64,000 nt of DNA from NCBI GenBank assembly GCA_040752975.1, contig JBFMHF010000019.1, forward strand, positions 3,457 through 67,456. Direction: 5' to 3'. Position numbers and translations under genes: made by a program. Origin of the DNA: JADLDB01 sp040752975 (GTDB taxonomy: Bacteria; Myxococcota; Myxococcia; Myxococcales; Myxococcaceae). Shown here piece after piece: positions 62,596 through 64,000 of this stretch (positions within the stretch are counted from its first letter, which is position 1; the number at the start of each line of letters is the position of its first letter). The notes under the pieces are model-generated. The model made no database searches and was not told the DNA's origin. It worked only from the letters and a program-made list of their open reading frames with translations.

Positions 62596-64000
62596 TTACT
62601 CCTCGCGGAAGATACCCATGTTCACCGGGATGCCGCGCCGCTGCAGCTCGTCATAGAAGCGCGGCACGAAGCCGGTCGCCACGAAGCGCCCGCGCACCTT
62701 GCCGTCTTCGGTGAACCCCTCCTGCTTGAAATAGAAGATGTCCTGGAGGGTGACGATGTCGACCTCCATGCCGGACACCTCGGTGACGTAGCTCACCTTG
62801 CGGGTGCCATCGCTGAAGCGCGTCTGCTGGACGATCATGTGCACGGCGGAGGCGATCTGCTCGCGGATCGCTTTGATGGGCAGCTCCATGCCGGCCATCA
62901 TCACCATCGTCTCGAGGCGGGCCAGGCCGTCGCGCGGGGTGTTGGCGTGCAGGGTGGTGAGCGAGCCGTCGTGGCCGGTGTTCATCGCCTGGAGCATGTC
63001 GAGCGCCTCGCCCGATCGACACTCGCCGACGACGATCCGGTCCGGCCGCATGCGCAGGCAGTTCTTCACCAGGTCGCGAATGGTGATCGCGCCCTTGCCC
63101 TCGAGGTTGGGGGGGCGGGACTCGAGCTGCACCCAGTGCTCCTGGTGCATCTGCAGCTCGGCTGCGTCCTCGACGGTGATGATCCGCTCACCCTCCGGGA
63201 TGAAGGAGCTGATCACGTTGAGGAGTGTCGTCTTTCCGGAGCCGGTGCCCCCGGAGATCACGATGTTCTTGTGCGCCTTCACGCACATCTCGAGGAACTC
63301 GGCGATCTGCGGGGTGATGGATTTGAACTTGATGAGATCGGCGACCTGCAGCTTGTCGCGCTTGAACTTGCGGATGGTGATGCACGGTCCCTTCAGGGCC
63401 AACGGCGGGATGATCGCGTTGACGCGGCTGCCGTCCTTGAGGCGGGCGTCCACCAGCGGACTGGACTCGTCGATGCGGCGCCCGATGGGGGCGACGATGC
63501 GCTCGATGACGCCCAGCACCGCCTGGTTCGACGAGAAGATCTTCTCGGACAGGCGCAGCTTGCCCTTCTTCTCGATGTAGATCTGGTTGGCGTGGTTGAC
63601 CATCACCTCGCTGATCTCGTCGTCGGCGAGGAAGGCCTCGAGCGGCCCCAGCCCGAGCGCCTCGTTCAAGACGTCGGTGAGCAACATCTCCTGATCGACG
63701 TCTTCGGGGATCTCACCGTCCCCGTCCATCTGCGCCAGGATGTCGCGGATCGCCTTCTCGGTCCGGCGCCAGAGCTCCTCGTCGCCCAGGCGATCCATGT
63801 CGAGCCGACGGAGGTCGAGGTACTCGATCAACCGATCGTGGATGTCCTTCTGCAGGTTGGCGTAGGCCTCGATGCGCGGATCGACGTGGCGCTGGCGCCG
63901 GCGCATCGCGTTCTGCAGCGACGCCGGCATGTTCTTCCGCTCTTCCTCGGCGGGCGCCTCCTCCTCCTCCTCCGGCGGGGCTTCCTCTTCCTCCTCCGCC
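62596..64000 (-). CDS. CpaF/TadA-type secretion ATPase with acidic N-terminal extension (cut by window edge)
   Basis: This ATPase powers type IVc (Tad) pilus or type II-like secretion. Motifs in order: VMVNHANQIYIEKKGKL, IGRRIDESSPLVDARL, Walker A ISGGTGSGKTTLLN, ITVEDAAELQM, VVGECRSGEALDMLQAMNTGHDGS. An ATG sits at 63930, but the frame stays open to the window edge and upstream codes a Glu-rich run (AEEEEEAPPEEEEEAPAEEE), so the true start is probably beyond 64000. The acidic stretch looks like a linker to another domain, possibly FHA as in related proteins (inference). Confidence 0.9.
   Translation of the reverse strand, partial: AEEEEEAPPEEEEEAPAEEERKNMPASLQNAMRRRQRHVDPRIEAYANLQKDIHDRLIEYLDLRRLDMDRLGDEELWRRTEKAIRDILAQMDGDGEIPEDVDQEMLLTDVLNEALGLGPLEAFLADDEISEVMVNHANQIYIEKKGKLRLSEKIFSSNQAVLGVIERIVAPIGRRIDESSPLVDARLKDGSRVNAIIPPLALKGPCITIRKFKRDKLQVADLIKFKSITPQIAEFLEMCVKAHKNIVISGGTGSGKTTLLNVISSFIPEGERIITVEDAAELQMHQEHWVQLESRPPNLEGKGAITIRDLVKNCLRMRPDRIVVGECRSGEALDMLQAMNTGHDGSLTTLHANTPRDGLARLETMVMMAGMELPIKAIREQIASAVHMIVQQTRFSDGTRKVSYVTEVSGMEVDIVTLQDIFYFKQEGFTEDGKVRGRFVATGFVPRFYDELQRRGIPVNMGIFREE

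Overview
The window looks like chromosomal DNA of a myxobacterium (Myxococcota) or a close relative. It is very GC-rich with strong third-position GC bias, which explains the many long mirror-image reading frames. Typical content includes a Ser/Thr kinase with the HRDVSPNNLM catalytic loop, FHA/CpaF proteins, a TonB-type protein with a long low-complexity linker, calcium-binding-repeat lipoproteins and many two-component genes. Almost the whole window is coding, and the only gene-free stretch over 300 bases is 1393-1860. Species cannot be named from this sequence alone.

Layout. (1) 1-1392: the start of a type I (I-E-like) cas3 helicase-nuclease, cut by the left edge, then a gene-free stretch and a tRNA-Gly(GCC) with terminator. 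(2) 2030-13613: a complete set of tetrapyrrole genes from glutamyl-tRNA to heme in two divergent operons: hemD-hemB leftward and hemE-hemG-hemA-hemC-hemL-[histidine kinase-response regulator]-hemH-hemN rightward. The pair shares a 95-base intergenic region carrying a perfect 8+8 inverted repeat, a good candidate operator. (3) 13664-18130: a CoA-transferase, pcm, a CxxCH (cytochrome c-type) protein, a VIT-like membrane protein and a small envelope protein. (4) 18136-26577: a leftward three-gene block of a YqiJ-like membrane protein with 11-residue repeats, a YqiK-like flotillin and an 1816-residue AAA+ ATPase. (5) 26692-33872: a DUF309-CPXCG fusion, a tightly overlapping operon of membrane Ser/Thr kinase, lipoprotein, beta-barrel and cupredoxin, and a BKACE enzyme. 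(6) 33980-41128: rarA, an NtrC-type regulator with its kinase, a GGDEF protein, a glycosyltransferase and a YdjC-type deacetylase. (7) 41178-49255: a calcium-repeat/VWA lipoprotein, a methyltransferase, a fatty-acid beta-oxidation pair and an unrecognised membrane-anchored protein. (8) 49257-55620: a frameshifted GH13-CBM20 amylase with a porin-like partner, a PilZ protein, a TonB-like protein and a CDF transporter. (9) 55621-64000: a GAF kinase, polA, an FHA-TPR membrane protein and a CpaF-type ATPase that runs off the right edge.

How the genes work together. The heme block gives the whole pathway, and its two-component pair is translationally embedded in it, suggesting (inference) that heme or porphyrin supply is coupled to envelope sensing. 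The flotillin/YqiJ/AAA+ block looks like a membrane-microdomain machine with a large ATPase. The kinase-lipoprotein-barrel-cupredoxin operon looks like an envelope module with its own signalling kinase. These two blocks are the best candidates for poorly described systems.
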